From Polaromonas sp. (GTDB lineage Bacteria; Pseudomonadota; Gammaproteobacteria; Burkholderiales; Burkholderiaceae_C): DNA of 64,000 nucleotides. Shown here piece by piece: positions 23,728 through 32,161 of this stretch (positions are counted from its first letter, which is position 1; the number at the start of each line of letters is the position of its first letter). Where the stretch lies: positions 1 to 64,000 of the forward strand of contig JAAFJR010000011.1 of NCBI GenBank assembly GCA_013298945.1. Reading direction: 5' to 3'. The translations under genes and the position numbers were made by a program. The notes below the pieces were generated by a model that worked only from the letters and a program-made list of their open reading frames with translations, was not told the DNA's origin and ran no database searches.

Positions 23728-24591
23728 TTACAACTTAAATGGCACCACCAACTGACGCTGCTCGCCCAAGCCTTCAATACCTAGCGTCACCACATCACCC
23801 TTTTTCAAGAACACAGGGGCTGGTTTGCCATCTTTTTTGATACCCAAACCCACACCCGGCGGTGTGCCGGTGGTGATGACGTCACCTGGCATCAATGTCA
23901 TGAACTGGCTCAAATAGCTCACAATTTTCGCGCAACTGAAAATCATGGTTTTGGTGTTGCCAGTTTGGAAGCGTTTGCCGTTCACGTCCAGCCACATGCC
24001 CAGTTTTTGCGGGTTGGTGATCTCCTCGGTGGTGACCAGCCACGGGCCAATCGGGCCGAAAGTGTCGCAACCCTTGCCCTTGTCCCACTGCGGGCCGCGC
24101 TCTAGTTGGTATTCGCGTTCGGACACGTCGTTGATGGTGCAGTAGCCCGCTACGAAATTCAAAGCCTCTTTTTGTGACACGTAGCGTGCCTTGGTGCCGA
24201 TGACGATGCCCAGCTCTACTTCCCAGTCGGTTTTGACCGAGCCTTTGGGCAGCATGATGTCGTCGTTTGGACCCACCACGCAGCTGTTGGCTTTCATGAA
24301 AACTACGGGTTCAGCCGGAATCGGCATGCCAGATTCTTCCGCGTGGTCGGTGTAGTTCAGGCCAATGGCGATGAATTTTCCAACATTGGCCACTGGGCTG
24401 CCATAGCGCGGCTTGCCTTTAACCAGCGGCAGTTTGTCAGTTTTGATCTTGCTGATTTTGGCCAATGCGGCGGGGCTGAGTTGCTCAGCGTCAATGTCTT
24501 TGACGACCGCGCTCAAGTCGCGCAGTTTGCCTTCAGCGTCAATCAGGCCAGGTTTTTCTTTGCCGGGTTTGCCATAGCGAACGAGTTTCAT
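23728..24591 (-). CDS. Fumarylacetoacetate hydrolase family protein (2,4-diketo-3-deoxy-sugar-acid hydrolase-like)
   Basis: 287 residues from the ATG at 24591 (MKLVRYGKPGKEKPGLID). The FAH domain is complete: IGLNYTDHAEE, the metal-binding E-x-E in DWEVELGIVIG, GYCTINDVSERE, TGTPPGVGLG. Enzymes of this subgroup cleave 2,4-diketo-3-deoxy-fuconate or -rhamnonate to pyruvate plus a hydroxy acid. The neighbouring dehydratase and dehydrogenases support that role, but the actual sugar acid cannot be read from sequence. It is the last gene of the minus-strand arm of the sugar-acid cluster. Confidence 0.88.
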   Translation of the reverse strand: MKLVRYGKPGKEKPGLIDAEGKLRDLSAVVKDIDAEQLSPAALAKISKIKTDKLPLVKGKPRYGSPVANVGKFIAIGLNYTDHAEESGMPIPAEPVVFMKANSCVVGPNDDIMLPKGSVKTDWEVELGIVIGTKARYVSQKEALNFVAGYCTINDVSEREYQLERGPQWDKGKGCDTFGPIGPWLVTTEEITNPQKLGMWLDVNGKRFQTGNTKTMIFSCAKIVSYLSQFMTLMPGDVITTGTPPGVGLGIKKDGKPAPVFLKKGDVVTLGIEGLGEQRQLVVPFKL

Positions 24592-24622
24592 GGTTTTCCT
24601 TTGGTTAAAAATTATTTTGCGA

Positions 24623-25369
24623 TTAGTAGGTTGACCGACCACCAGAAAGATCAAATACCGCACCGGTCGCGAACGAGCAATCTTCCGTACAAAGCCAACT
24701 CACCATCGCCGCCACTTCGTCTGTTTTTCCAAAACGTCCCATCGGGATTTTGGACAGCATGAAGGCGATGTGTTCAGGCGTCATTTGGTCAAACATGGCG
24801 GTTCTGACGGCGGCGGGGGTCACGCAGTTGACCAGCACGCCGCTGTTCGCCAGCTCTTTGCCAAGGGATTTGGTCAACGCGATCACCGCCGCTTTGCTGG
24901 CGCTGTAGGCGCTGGCGTTGGGGTTGCCCTCTTTGCCAGCGACAGAGGCGATATTGACGATACGCCCGTAGCTGTTGCCTTGCATGTGCGCTGTCAGCTC
25001 GCGGCAGCAGTGGAAGGTACCGTTCAAATTGACATTGATGACTTGCGCCCAGGCATCTGAAGGGTAATCGGCCAGCTTCATATTCGGGCCAGTGATGCCA
25101 GCGGAGTTGACCAAAATATCAACTTTGCCGCGCTTTTGAATCGTTCGCGCTAAGGCTGCAACAACGCTGGTATGCAGGGTGACGTCAACTTTTTCGCAAT
25201 GGACGTCTGAGTTGATCGTTTTGGCGGCATTCGCCATCACCTCCGTGTTCACATCCCACCAAGTGACGATCGCGCCAGAAGCAATCATGCGTTCTGAAAT
25301 CGCGTAACCCAAGCCTGAAGCACCGCCGGTGATGATGGCGTGCCGACCTTTTAAATCAAGTTGGTTCAT
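24623..25369 (-). CDS. SDR family NAD(P)-dependent oxidoreductase
   Basis: 248 residues, classical short-chain dehydrogenase: TGGASGLGYAI cofactor motif, NSAG, catalytic serine in NIASVAG and YSASK (Tyr and Lys of the catalytic tetrad). It resembles 2-keto-3-deoxy-sugar-acid dehydrogenases and 3-oxoacyl-ACP reductase-like proteins; context favours oxidation of a keto-deoxy sugar acid. Second of two SDR genes in the minus-strand arm, 26 bases from the other. Confidence 0.88.
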   Translation of the reverse strand: MNQLDLKGRHAIITGGASGLGYAISERMIASGAIVTWWDVNTEVMANAAKTINSDVHCEKVDVTLHTSVVAALARTIQKRGKVDILVNSAGITGPNMKLADYPSDAWAQVINVNLNGTFHCCRELTAHMQGNSYGRIVNIASVAGKEGNPNASAYSASKAAVIALTKSLGKELANSGVLVNCVTPAAVRTAMFDQMTPEHIAFMLSKIPMGRFGKTDEVAAMVSWLCTEDCSFATGAVFDLSGGRSTY

Positions 25370-25395
25370 GTTGCGTGTTTGCCTTAAATATGCGC

Positions 25396-26127
25396 TTAGA
25401 TGGTCATGCCGCCGTTGACGTGCAAAGCTTCGCCCGAGTAGAAAGACGACTCATCACTTGCCAAAAACACCACGGTTGGAGCGATTTCGTCGGCAGAAGC
25501 CAAGCGCCCCATGGGTTGGCGGTCTATGAAGTTTTTGCGGGCGGCGACCGGGTCTTCAAACGCATTGATGCGGTCGCCCAAAGACGGTGTGTCTACCGTG
25601 CCAGGGCACAGGCAGTTGCAGCGTATGTTTTGCTTGACGTAGTCAATGGCCACGCTTTTGGTCAAACCAATCACCGCCGCTTTAGAAGCGCCATAGATAA
25701 AACGGTTTGGCAGACCGCGCACACTCACGATGCTGGCCATGTTGATGATGGAGCCGCCGCCGTTTTGCAACATCACAGGCAGCGCAGCTTGAATTGCCCA
25801 GAATTGTGAGCGCACGTTCAAGTCAAAAGCGAAATCCCAGTCTTTGTCCTGCGCGACATCAATCGCGCCATGATGGACGAAGCCTGCGCAGTTGAACAAC
25901 ACATTGAGCTTGGGCAAAGAGGCAACGACGGCTTGAATCGCTGCTTTGTCCATCACGTCTAACACTTGCGTGGTGATATTGGGGATGCCTTTGAGCGATT
26001 CCAGCAGCGCAGGATTCAAATCCGTGGCGAGCACTTGCGCGCCTTCGCGTGCCATGGCGATGGCGCTGGCACGGCCAATGCCTTGACCGGCGGCTGTGAC
26101 TAAAGCGGTTTTGTTACTCAAGCGCAT
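25396..26127 (-). CDS. SDR family oxidoreductase (2-keto-3-deoxy-fuconate dehydrogenase-like)
   Basis: 243 residues: TAAGQGIGRASA cofactor motif, NCAG, NMASIVS, YGASK, and RCNCLCPGTVDTPSL. The group that includes human BDH2/DHRS6 and bacterial 2-keto-3-deoxy-L-fuconate dehydrogenases has this style. Start at 26127 with GGGAG upstream; the TTG at 26139 overlaps that site. Divergent from the gntR gene with a palindromic operator in the 89-base gap. Confidence 0.87.
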   Translation of the reverse strand: MRLSNKTALVTAAGQGIGRASAIAMAREGAQVLATDLNPALLESLKGIPNITTQVLDVMDKAAIQAVVASLPKLNVLFNCAGFVHHGAIDVAQDKDWDFAFDLNVRSQFWAIQAALPVMLQNGGGSIINMASIVSVRGLPNRFIYGASKAAVIGLTKSVAIDYVKQNIRCNCLCPGTVDTPSLGDRINAFEDPVAARKNFIDRQPMGRLASADEIAPTVVFLASDESSFYSGEALHVNGGMTI

Positions 26128-26175
26128 GGCATCTCCCAATCATAGAAAAAATGTAATTGTTGAGATTCTAAGCTA

Positions 26176-26200
26176 AATTGGTCTGACCACTTGGCCAATT
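26176..26200. promoter_or_regulatory. Nested palindromic operator of GntR/FadR type
   Basis: TGGTCTGACCA (26179-26189) is a perfect palindrome matching the FadR-subfamily pattern T-GGT-N-ACC-A. It lies within a larger inverted pair AATTGG / CCAATT. It sits between the divergent SDR and gntR genes, so it probably serves both and autoregulation. Confidence 0.65.
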
Positions 26201-26216
26201 CGCGTAAAATCTGCAC

Positions 26217-27035
26217 ATGCCCTTAATCGCCGTCGAACCGCAACGCCTGTATCGCCAAATTGCCGAGCAATTGCGCGCAGGCATGCTTTCGGGCGAATTT
26301 GCCACTGGCAGTCGCCTGCCAGCGGAGCGGGATTTGGCCAAGCTGCTGAGCGTTAGCCGCTCATCGGTGCGCGAAGCCTTGATCGCTTTGGAGGTAGAAG
26401 GCTGGGTCGAGGTGCGCACGGGTTCGGGCATTTACGTGCTGGATAGAAGTCAAATCAATGCCATTAATGTTATAAATTCTACAAATGCTATAAATAAAGT
26501 AGCTATTCAGGCAATAAATATGCCGGCTAATACCATAAATAGCAGTGAAAATGCAGTCTTATCTGATAACAAAGCCGAATGGGGCCCGCTGGAGCTGATA
26601 CGCGCCCGCCGCGTGGTGGAGGGCGAAACAGCCGCCATCGCCGCGTTGCAAGCCAAACGCAAAGACATAGACGCCATGGGCAAAGCCCTGCGCATGATGC
26701 AAGTTGAGGCCGCCGATGGCGTGCTGCCGCTGGACGGCGACCGTGCTTTTCACACCGCCATCGTACAGGCCAGCGGCAACGAGGTGCTGATAGACACCGT
26801 GCAAAGCTTCTGGGATTCGCGCCGTGGCCCGATTTTTGAGCGCTTGGTCGGCTATTTTGAGACCCTGCAATCTTGGCAAGCCGCCATTGCTGAGCACAGC
26901 GCCATCTTGGAAGCCATCCAAAACCACGATGCCGCCGCCGCACGAACAGCGATGCACGCCCACATGGACAAATCCCACGCCCGCTTCAGCGCCAGCTGGA
27001 GTAAAGCCAGAGTAAAAGCCAAAGAGAGTATTTGA
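26217..27035 (+). CDS. GntR family (FadR subgroup) regulator with a repeat insert in the linker
   Basis: 272 residues. N-terminal winged helix (LYRQIAEQLRAGMLSGEF, GSRLPAERDLAKLLSVSRSS, VREALIALEVEGWVEVRTGSG) and C-terminal FCD effector domain starting near PLELIRARRVVEGE. About 43 residues between them (about 78-120) are Asn/Ile-rich and come from an in-frame copy of the interspersed repeat, read as VAIQAINMPANT. Homologues have a short linker here. Likely controls both arms of the sugar-acid cluster through the adjacent palindrome. The next gene starts three bases after its stop. Confidence 0.92.
   Translation: MPLIAVEPQRLYRQIAEQLRAGMLSGEFATGSRLPAERDLAKLLSVSRSSVREALIALEVEGWVEVRTGSGIYVLDRSQINAINVINSTNAINKVAIQAINMPANTINSSENAVLSDNKAEWGPLELIRARRVVEGETAAIAALQAKRKDIDAMGKALRMMQVEAADGVLPLDGDRAFHTAIVQASGNEVLIDTVQSFWDSRRGPIFERLVGYFETLQSWQAAIAEHSAILEAIQNHDAAAARTAMHAHMDKSHARFSASWSKARVKAKESI
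26486..26540 (-). repeat. Interspersed palindromic repeat, copy 9 (inside gntR)
   Basis: Reverse orientation in frame: TGCTATAAATAAAGTAGC arm, TATTCAGGC, AATAAATATGCCGGCTA. CAG replaces the TAG of intergenic copies. AT-rich extra codons lie on both sides. Confidence 0.9.
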
Positions 27036-27038
27036 ACC

Positions 27039-28586
27039 ATGAACACTTCTAGCACCACTAACACCAGCTTTATCCGCCTGCACCCCGCCGACGACGTTTT
27101 GATTTCCCGCGCCCAGCTCATGAGCGGAGCTGTGATCGAGGGTATCGCTGTCAAAGGCCTCATCCCGCCGGGTCACAAGATCGCCACCCACGCCATTGAA
27201 ACGGGCGAGCCGGTGCGCCGTTACAACCAGATCATCGGCTTTGCCAGCAAACCCATCGCGGCGGGCGAACATGTGCATACCCATAACCTCGACATGGGGC
27301 CCAACAAAGGCGATTTTGAGCGTGAATACGCCTATGGCGCTGATGTGAAGCCTGAGCCGATCAAGCGCGAAGCCACTTTCATGGGCATCAAGCGCGCTGA
27401 CGGCAGAGTTGCGACACGCAACTACATCGGCGTGTTGACCAGCGTCAACTGCTCCGCCACAGCAGCGCGGGCGATTTCAGACCACTTTTCACGCCGCACC
27501 AACCCCAGCGCTTTGGCTGATTTTCCGAATGTGGACGGCGTGGTCGCGCTGACCCACGGCACGGGCTGCGGTATGGATGGCGAGGGCTTAGGTATGCAAA
27601 TTTTGCAGCGCACGCTAACTGGTTACGCCACCCACGTTAACTTTTGGGGGGCTTTGGTGGTCGGTTTGGGCTGCGAAGGCAACCAAATCAAAGCCTGGCT
27701 GGGCAGTGGTAATTTGACCGAGGGCGACAACCTCAAGGTGTTCAACATTCAAGATACGGGAGGAACGGCGAAGACGGTTGCCAAAGGCATTGAATTGATC
27801 AACGCCATGCTGCCCCGCGCCAATGCGGTGACGCGTGAGCCCTGCAGCGCAGCGCACATCACCATTGGCCTGCAGTGCGGCGGCTCAGACGGCTACTCCG
27901 GCATCAGCGCCAACCCCGCCTTGGGTGCTGCTGTTGACCTGCTGGTGGCGCACGGTGGCACGGCGATTTTGTCTGAAACGCCTGAAATTTACGGGGCCGA
28001 GCATCTGCTAACGCGCCGTTCCGTCAGTCGCGCTGTGGGTGAAAAGCTGGTCTCGCGCATCAAATGGTGGGAGCATTACACCGAGATCAACAACGGCGAG
28101 ATGAACAACAACCCGTCCCCCGGCAACAAAGCAGGTGGCTTGACCACGATTTTGGAGAAATCACTGGGCGCTGTCGCCAAAGGCGGCACGTCCAACCTGC
28201 AAGCGGTCTACGAATACGCCGAACCCGTGACTGCGCACGGCTTTGTCTATATGGACACACCGGGTTACGACCCTGTCAGTGCCACCGGCCAAGTAGCAGG
28301 CGGTGCGAACGTCATTTGCTTCACGACAGGGCGCGGCTCGGCTTACGGCTGTGCACCTTCGCCATCGCTCAAGCTGGCAACCAACTCCGCCTTGTGGAAG
28401 CGGCAAGAAGAAGACATGGACATCAATTGCGGTGAAATCATCGACGGCACCGCTTCGATTGCCGAGATGGGGCATCGGATTTTTGAGATGGTCTTGGCGA
28501 CCGCCTCGGGCGAGCCGAGCAAAAGTGAGCGCCATGGTTATGGGCAGAATGAGTTTGTGCCGTGGCAAGTCGGCGCGGTGATGTGA
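27039..28586 (+). CDS. Altronate/galactarate dehydratase family protein (UxaA family)
   Basis: 515 residues, full length: an N-terminal SAF-like domain (about 1-95, ending near EHVHTHNLDMG) and the C-terminal iron-dependent dehydratase domain with THGTGCGMDGEG, GLGCEGNQI, LQCGGSDGYSG and FTTGRGSAYGC. It should dehydrate a sugar acid to a 2-keto-3-deoxy acid. The flanking SDR and FAH-family genes fit a non-phosphorylating route ending in pyruvate. First enzyme gene after gntR, likely translationally coupled to it. Confidence 0.93.
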   Translation: MNTSSTTNTSFIRLHPADDVLISRAQLMSGAVIEGIAVKGLIPPGHKIATHAIETGEPVRRYNQIIGFASKPIAAGEHVHTHNLDMGPNKGDFEREYAYGADVKPEPIKREATFMGIKRADGRVATRNYIGVLTSVNCSATAARAISDHFSRRTNPSALADFPNVDGVVALTHGTGCGMDGEGLGMQILQRTLTGYATHVNFWGALVVGLGCEGNQIKAWLGSGNLTEGDNLKVFNIQDTGGTAKTVAKGIELINAMLPRANAVTREPCSAAHITIGLQCGGSDGYSGISANPALGAAVDLLVAHGGTAILSETPEIYGAEHLLTRRSVSRAVGEKLVSRIKWWEHYTEINNGEMNNNPSPGNKAGGLTTILEKSLGAVAKGGTSNLQAVYEYAEPVTAHGFVYMDTPGYDPVSATGQVAGGANVICFTTGRGSAYGCAPSPSLKLATNSALWKRQEEDMDINCGEIIDGTASIAEMGHRIFEMVLATASGEPSKSERHGYGQNEFVPWQVGAVM

Positions 28587-28600
28587 AAGGATAAGAAAAA

Positions 28601-29671
28601 ATGTCAAAAACGATTTTATCCGTCGAATTAATTGCCTCAACAGCTACTATTTTAATAGCGTGCGGCAGTTCTGGAAAAGAAGCCCAAACCGTCGCCAGCA
28701 ACCTCGTCATGGCGAATCTGAGCGGCCACGACTCGCACGGTGTCGGTATGCTGCCGCGCTACGTCGCGGCGGTGTTGGAAGGCGGCTTGAAACCCAATAC
28801 TTCCGTCAAAACTTTGCTAGATTTGGGCCACATGCTAACGCTGGATGGCCAGCGCGGTTACGGCCAGGTGATCGGCGAGCAGGCGATGCACATGGGTATT
28901 GAACGCGCCAAGCAGCACGGTAGCTGCATCATGACGGTAGCGAACTCGCACCACTTGGGCCGCATTGGCCACTGGGCAGAAATGGCCACGGCAGCGGGGC
29001 TGGTTTCTATGCATTTCGTCAATGTCATGGCGCGGCCCTCAGTCGCACCTTGGGGCGGGGCGGACGGGCGGTTTGGGACAAATCCGTGTTGTATCGGTAT
29101 CCCTTTGGCTGGCAGAGAGCCGTTTTTGCTCGATTTTGCCACCAGCCGCGTCGCCCAAGGCAAGATGCGCGTTGCCTACAACGAAGGCCACAGAGTCGCG
29201 CCGGGGTTGTTGATCGACGAAACTGGCGCTCCGACGACGAATCCGGGCGTGGTCGTCGTACCCCAAAGCAATGGACTTTTCGGAGCGCTAATGACCTTTG
29301 GTGAACACAAAGGCTACGGCATGGCCGTGGCGTGCGAGCTGATGGGCGGCGCGTTGACGGGCGGCGGCAGCTGGCATGAGCCCGCCAATTCCCAGCGCGG
29401 CCAAGCGCAAGCCGTGCTCAACGGTATGTTGACTGTGTTGATCGACCCAGCCAAACTGGGCACGCAAACTAGCTTTGAGACAGAAGCGCAGGCGTTTGTC
29501 GATTGGGTTAAAAAATCTCCCGCTGGGCAGGGGTTTGATGATGTTCAAATCGCTGGCGACCCCGAACGTCGTGCTCGCATACAGCGCGGTAAAGACGGCA
29601 TTGTGATTGACACCCAGACGTGGGCAGATATTGTTGCGTCTGGTGCCAAAGTTGGTGTTGCGCTTAATTAG
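28601..29671 (+). CDS. Ldh family oxidoreductase (malate/L-lactate dehydrogenase type)
   Basis: 356 residues. This family uses NAD(P) to oxidise 2-hydroxy acids such as lactate, malate or ureidoglycolate. Seen: [50 protein letters not shown] and [12 protein letters not shown]. The N-terminal residues about 8-20 ([13 protein letters not shown]) are encoded by a copy of the interspersed repeat, replacing or displacing the usual first helix. In context it may oxidise the hydroxy acid released by the FAH-family hydrolase. Its TAG stop overlaps the TAA of convergent ahpF at 29668-29671. Confidence 0.92.
   Translation: MSKTILSVELIASTATILIACGSSGKEAQTVASNLVMANLSGHDSHGVGMLPRYVAAVLEGGLKPNTSVKTLLDLGHMLTLDGQRGYGQVIGEQAMHMGIERAKQHGSCIMTVANSHHLGRIGHWAEMATAAGLVSMHFVNVMARPSVAPWGGADGRFGTNPCCIGIPLAGREPFLLDFATSRVAQGKMRVAYNEGHRVAPGLLIDETGAPTTNPGVVVVPQSNGLFGALMTFGEHKGYGMAVACELMGGALTGGGSWHEPANSQRGQAQAVLNGMLTVLIDPAKLGTQTSFETEAQAFVDWVKKSPAGQGFDDVQIAGDPERRARIQRGKDGIVIDTQTWADIVASGAKVGVALN
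28622..28660 (+). repeat. Interspersed palindromic repeat, copy 10 (inside the Ldh-family gene)
   Basis: Forward orientation, in frame: TTAATTGCCTCAACAGC, then TACTATTTTAATAGC. The CCGGCG end is eroded. TCA stands where most intergenic copies have TAA. Confidence 0.75.
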
Positions 29672-31278
29672 ACTGTTGCAGTCTCTGTCGCTGCTTGTGG
29701 CGCAGGGGTACGAATCAAGTGGTCAAAGGCTGACAAAGCCGCTTTAGCACCCTCGCTCGCTGCAATCACGATTTGTTTGTAAGGCACTGTCGTGCAATCG
29801 CCCGCACCGAAAATACCGGCCACACTGGTGTGGTTTTTCGCATCGATGATGATTTCACCAAACTTGGTGCGATCGATCGTAGTTCCCAAAAACTCAGTAT
29901 TGGGAACCAAGCCGATTTGCACAAAAACGCCTTCTAAAGCTAGCGTTTGTTCGGCGTTGGTGGCGCGGTCTTTGAAGCGTAAGCCGTTGACGCGATCACC
30001 ATTACCCGTTACTTCGAGAGTTTGAGCGTTCAAGTGAATCGTCACGTTCGGCAAGCTTTTGAGTTTGTTGACCAACACCGCATCTGCCTTCATCTCAGGC
30101 ATGAATTCAAACACCGTGACGTGCTTGACCAAGCCCGCCAAATCAATCGCGGCTTCCACGCCCGAATTGCCACCGCCGATGACGGCAACGTCTTTACCTT
30201 TGAACAGCGGGCCATCGCAATGCGGGCAATAAGCCACGCCTTTATTTTTGTATTCTTGCTCGCCAGGCACATTCATATTGCGCCAGCGCGCGCCGGTGGC
30301 AATAATCAGGTTGCGAGTTTTAAGCTCGCCACCGCTTTCGGTCTTTAGCGTGATGTAGCCGCCTTCTGTACCAGCTGGGGTGACGCTAGCCGCACGATGA
30401 CCATTCATGAAATCAACATCGTAAGTTTTAACGTGTTGCTCCAAAGCAGCCGCGTACTTAGGGCCATCCGTTTCTGGCACGCCGATGTAGTTTTCAATCG
30501 CCATAGTGTCGTTCACTTGGCCGCCAAAACGTTCTGCGAGTAATCCTGTACGGATGCCTTTGCGCGCAGCATAAATAGCCGCTGCTGCGCCTGCGGGGCC
30601 ACCGCCCAAAATGAGCACGTCGTACGGGGCTTTGGCGCTAAGTTTTGTAGCTTCACGCTTGGCAGCGCCAGTATCAAGCTTGGCAATCAGCTCTTCCAAG
30701 CTGGCGCGACCTGAATGGAACATTTGTCCATCCAAGTGCAGCGCAGGTACGGCCATGATGCCTTTGTCTTCGACTTCTTTTTGGTTCAAGCCACCATCAA
30801 TGATAGTCACGTCAAACGCTGAGTTGTTAATGGCCATTAGCGACAGCGCTTGCACAACATCCGGGCAGTTGTGGCAAGACAGGCTCATGAACACATCAAA
30901 TTTTTGTGGCGCATCAAATTGCAACGCGCGAATTTGCGCCAAAGTTTCTTCTTCAACTTTAGGTGGGTGTCCGCCCGTCCACAACAAAGCCAACACCAAG
31001 GATGTAAATTCATGCCCCAGTGGAATAGCCGCAAAACGCAGTTTCATCGGTGCGCCGGTTTTACGCTGCAATGCAAAAGAAGGTACGCGCACATCAGTGC
31101 CATCCGATACTTCTTCCGTATGTACGGTGATTTTGTCACTCAACGATGCAATTTGCTCTAAAAGAATACGCATCTCTTGTGAAGAAGCGTCAGTTCCAAG
31201 CGTGGCCACAATTTCAAACGGTTCACGAACGCGTTCTAAATAGGCTGCTAATTGGTCTTTCAGGTTTTGATCGAGCAT
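29668..31278 (-). CDS. ahpF: Alkyl hydroperoxide reductase subunit F
   Basis: 536 residues. NADH-dependent flavoprotein that reduces AhpC. N-terminal double thioredoxin-like domain with redox pair C135/C138 (SCHNC), then a thioredoxin-reductase-like core with FAD motif [19 protein letters not shown], redox CPHCDG, NAD motif [14 protein letters not shown] and C-terminal [15 protein letters not shown]. It follows ahpC on the same strand after a hairpin, so expression is probably lower than that of ahpC. Confidence 0.97.
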   Translation of the reverse strand: MLDQNLKDQLAAYLERVREPFEIVATLGTDASSQEMRILLEQIASLSDKITVHTEEVSDGTDVRVPSFALQRKTGAPMKLRFAAIPLGHEFTSLVLALLWTGGHPPKVEEETLAQIRALQFDAPQKFDVFMSLSCHNCPDVVQALSLMAINNSAFDVTIIDGGLNQKEVEDKGIMAVPALHLDGQMFHSGRASLEELIAKLDTGAAKREATKLSAKAPYDVLILGGGPAGAAAAIYAARKGIRTGLLAERFGGQVNDTMAIENYIGVPETDGPKYAAALEQHVKTYDVDFMNGHRAASVTPAGTEGGYITLKTESGGELKTRNLIIATGARWRNMNVPGEQEYKNKGVAYCPHCDGPLFKGKDVAVIGGGNSGVEAAIDLAGLVKHVTVFEFMPEMKADAVLVNKLKSLPNVTIHLNAQTLEVTGNGDRVNGLRFKDRATNAEQTLALEGVFVQIGLVPNTEFLGTTIDRTKFGEIIIDAKNHTSVAGIFGAGDCTTVPYKQIVIAASEGAKAALSAFDHLIRTPAPQAATETATV

Positions 31279-31343
31279 GGTATTCCCCTACCCACCGCTT
31301 TTGGCGATGGGAATGTGTAGCAAATAGATTGTTGAGAGACTTA

Positions 31344-31375
31344 AAACGCCAAAACGCTAAGTGGTTTTGGCGTTT
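31344..31375 (-). terminator. Hairpin between ahpC and ahpF
   Basis: AAACGCCAAAAC and GTTTTGGCGTTT form a 12-bp perfect stem 11 bases after the ahpC stop, followed on the minus strand by a short T-rich run. Likely a partial terminator or 3' stabiliser that sets the AhpC to AhpF ratio. Confidence 0.75.
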
Positions 31376-31386
31376 AATTTTCGAAC

Positions 31387-31950
31387 TTAGATTTTTCCGA
31401 CCAAATCCAAAGATGGCGTCAAAGTCTTCGCGCCTTCGTTCCACTTGGCTGGACAAACTTGACCTGGATGAGCTGCAGTGTATTGCGCAGCTTTGAGCTT
31501 ACGCACAGTTTCTTTCACGTCACGAGCGATTTCGTTAGAGTGAACTTCCATGGTCTTGATCATCAACTCAGGGTTGATGATGAATGTACCGCGCAAAGCC
31601 AAACCTTCTTCTGGGATGTGCACGCCAAAAGCGTTGGTCAACGCATGCGTTGGGTCGCCTACCAATGGGAACTTCGCTTTACCAACTGCCGGTGAAGTCT
31701 CGTGCCACACTTTGTGTGAGAAATGCGTGTCAGTCGTCACAATATAGACTTCTGCGCCAGCTTTTTGGAACTCGCCGTAGTTTTCAGCCGCATCCTCAAT
31801 CTCGGTTGGGCAGTTGAACGTGAAAGCTGCTGGCATAAATATCAGCACAGACCACTTGCCTTGTAGGCTTTTTTCTGTAACTTCAATGAACTTGCCATTG
31901 TGGAAAGCTTGGGCTTTGAACGGGGCGACGACGGTATTGATCAGTGACAT
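31387..31950 (-). CDS. ahpC: Alkyl hydroperoxide reductase subunit C (peroxiredoxin)
   Basis: 187 residues, typical 2-Cys peroxiredoxin: peroxidatic C47 in FTFNCPTEIED and resolving C166 in GQVCPAKW. Reduces H2O2 and organic peroxides with electrons from AhpF. The residue before the peroxidatic cysteine is Asn where E. coli has Val. A putative OxyR site lies about 115-150 bases upstream. Confidence 0.97.
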   Translation of the reverse strand: MSLINTVVAPFKAQAFHNGKFIEVTEKSLQGKWSVLIFMPAAFTFNCPTEIEDAAENYGEFQKAGAEVYIVTTDTHFSHKVWHETSPAVGKAKFPLVGDPTHALTNAFGVHIPEEGLALRGTFIINPELMIKTMEVHSNEIARDVKETVRKLKAAQYTAAHPGQVCPAKWNEGAKTLTPSLDLVGKI

Positions 31951-32063
31951 GGTGAAATCCTCAAAATAGGTGGTGTTACAAATATAAGCAGAGCGATTAA
32001 AAAACCAACTCCATTAGCCTTATTCAACATACAAACATGCTGATTATTGCCAATGCCTAAATC

Positions 32064-32100
32064 ATAGCCAATATCTATTGAATTTAACGCCTCGATTGAT
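32064..32100. promoter_or_regulatory. Candidate OxyR binding site upstream of ahpC
   Basis: ATAG-N7-CTAT-N7-AACG-N7-TGAT: the first two elements fit the OxyR pattern exactly and the last two are degenerate, with all spacings correct. OxyR control of ahpC is known in many proteobacteria. Confidence 0.5.
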
Positions 32101-32161
32101 TGTGATTTCTGAAGACTGCCATAGCCAAAACCAATGACCAAGGCAGAAAAGCTAAGAAGCC

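Noticed and set aside
24343-25809. Several plus-strand frames antisense to FAH and SDR genes
   Set aside because: Shadow frames; the minus-strand genes have complete catalytic motifs.
26559-27284. 241-codon minus-strand frame
   Set aside because: Antisense to gntR and the UxaA-family dehydratase, both well supported.
31941-32141. 66-codon minus-strand frame upstream of ahpC
   Set aside because: Covers the ahpC leader and the candidate OxyR site, no ribosome-binding site, unusual composition.
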